Assembly: GCA_944375715.1 (NCBI GenBank)
Contig: CALWAP010000001.1
Coordinates: 62,001-126,000 of the forward strand
DNA: 64,000 nt
DNA from: an uncultured Clostridia bacterium
Lineage (GTDB): Bacteria; Bacillota; Clostridia; Oscillospirales; Butyricicoccaceae
Reading direction: 5' to 3'
Part shown: one piece after another, positions 63,969 to 64,000 of the stretch
Numbering within the stretch: position 1 is the first letter of the stretch
Layout: the number at the start of each line of letters is the position of its first letter
Position numbers and translations under genes: made by a program
The notes under the pieces: model-generated
What the model was told of the DNA's origin: nothing
The model's database searches: none
What the model saw: the letters and a program-made list of their open reading frames with translations, nothing else

Positions 63969-64000
63969 TTATATCTCCATTATGCTCTCCTGCCTGCCGA
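63969..64000 (-). CDS. Possible C-terminal end of a leftward gene
   Basis: One reverse-strand frame reads to the right edge and ends in GRQESIMEI and TAA (63971-63969), just before the terminator. Too short to identify. Confidence 0.35.
   Translation of the reverse strand, partial: GRQESIMEI

Noticed and set aside
1-64000. CRISPR arrays, insertion sequences, prophage, tRNA and rRNA genes
   Set aside because: No regularly spaced repeats, transposase or integrase motifs, or tRNA-like folds were seen.

Overview
The window looks like a chromosomal segment of an anaerobic, Gram-positive-type clostridium (Firmicutes/Clostridia) of middling GC content. The evidence is a ferredoxin-linked 2-oxoacid oxidoreductase, a double-cubane reductase with its activase, an S-layer-homology protein, lipoproteins with clean lipoboxes, strong AGGAGG ribosome sites, TTGACA/TATAAT promoters and many intrinsic terminators. 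Genus cannot be read from the sequence. No insertion sequence, prophage, CRISPR array, tRNA or rRNA was seen.

Layout: 1-6.6 kb holds the 5' part of a PflX-type radical SAM gene, nadE, and a leftward cluster (nnrD, a DSD1-like aldolase/dehydratase, a lone HIRAN protein, apbE, a Gx transporter). 6.6-10.2 kb is the ribosomal block rpmG-secE-nusG-rplK-rplA-rplJ-rplL, with an apparent L1-binding site before rplK and an L10 leader before rplJ. 10.4-18.4 kb holds two M20 hydrolases (one with altered metal ligands), a CBS/CorC-type membrane protein broken by an in-frame TGA, a polysaccharide deacetylase, a carrier and an XRE regulator. 18.4-21.3 kb is metNIQ, preceded by an attenuator encoding a Met/Cys-rich leader peptide. 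21.3-32.4 kb is an eight-gene purine operon (purE-C-F-M-N-H-D-L). 32.6-34.4 kb has a Cys-rich redox protein and an MFS carrier. 34.5-42.4 kb is an unfamiliar six-gene leftward cluster: a vWA-like lipoprotein, a four-helix membrane protein, a tubulin/FtsZ-like NTPase, an actin/Hsp70-like ATPase of 1082 residues, a two-helix membrane protein and a small exported protein. 42.5-48.4 kb is korDABC-sucCD with a divergent LysR gene. 48.5-54.8 kb is a TSUP carrier and a MacAB-like export operon that ends with an SLH protein. 54.9-64 kb has a Cys-tailed membrane protein, a 2-hydroxyacyl-CoA dehydratase-type reductase and activase, a diguanylate cyclase, copA-csoR, an orphan small protein and an ECF S component.

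How the parts fit: central anabolism (NAD, purines, translation, methionine uptake) is mixed with anaerobic energy metabolism (2-oxoglutarate to succinate with ferredoxin reduction and substrate-level ATP). Two glutamine-dependent enzymes, NadE and PurF, lack the catalytic cysteine of their glutaminase domains although PurL keeps its own, which suggests direct use of ammonia. The two most novel items are the actin-like/tubulin-like/vWA cluster and the Met/Cys leader-peptide attenuator, whose four mutually complementary segments follow trp-type logic.
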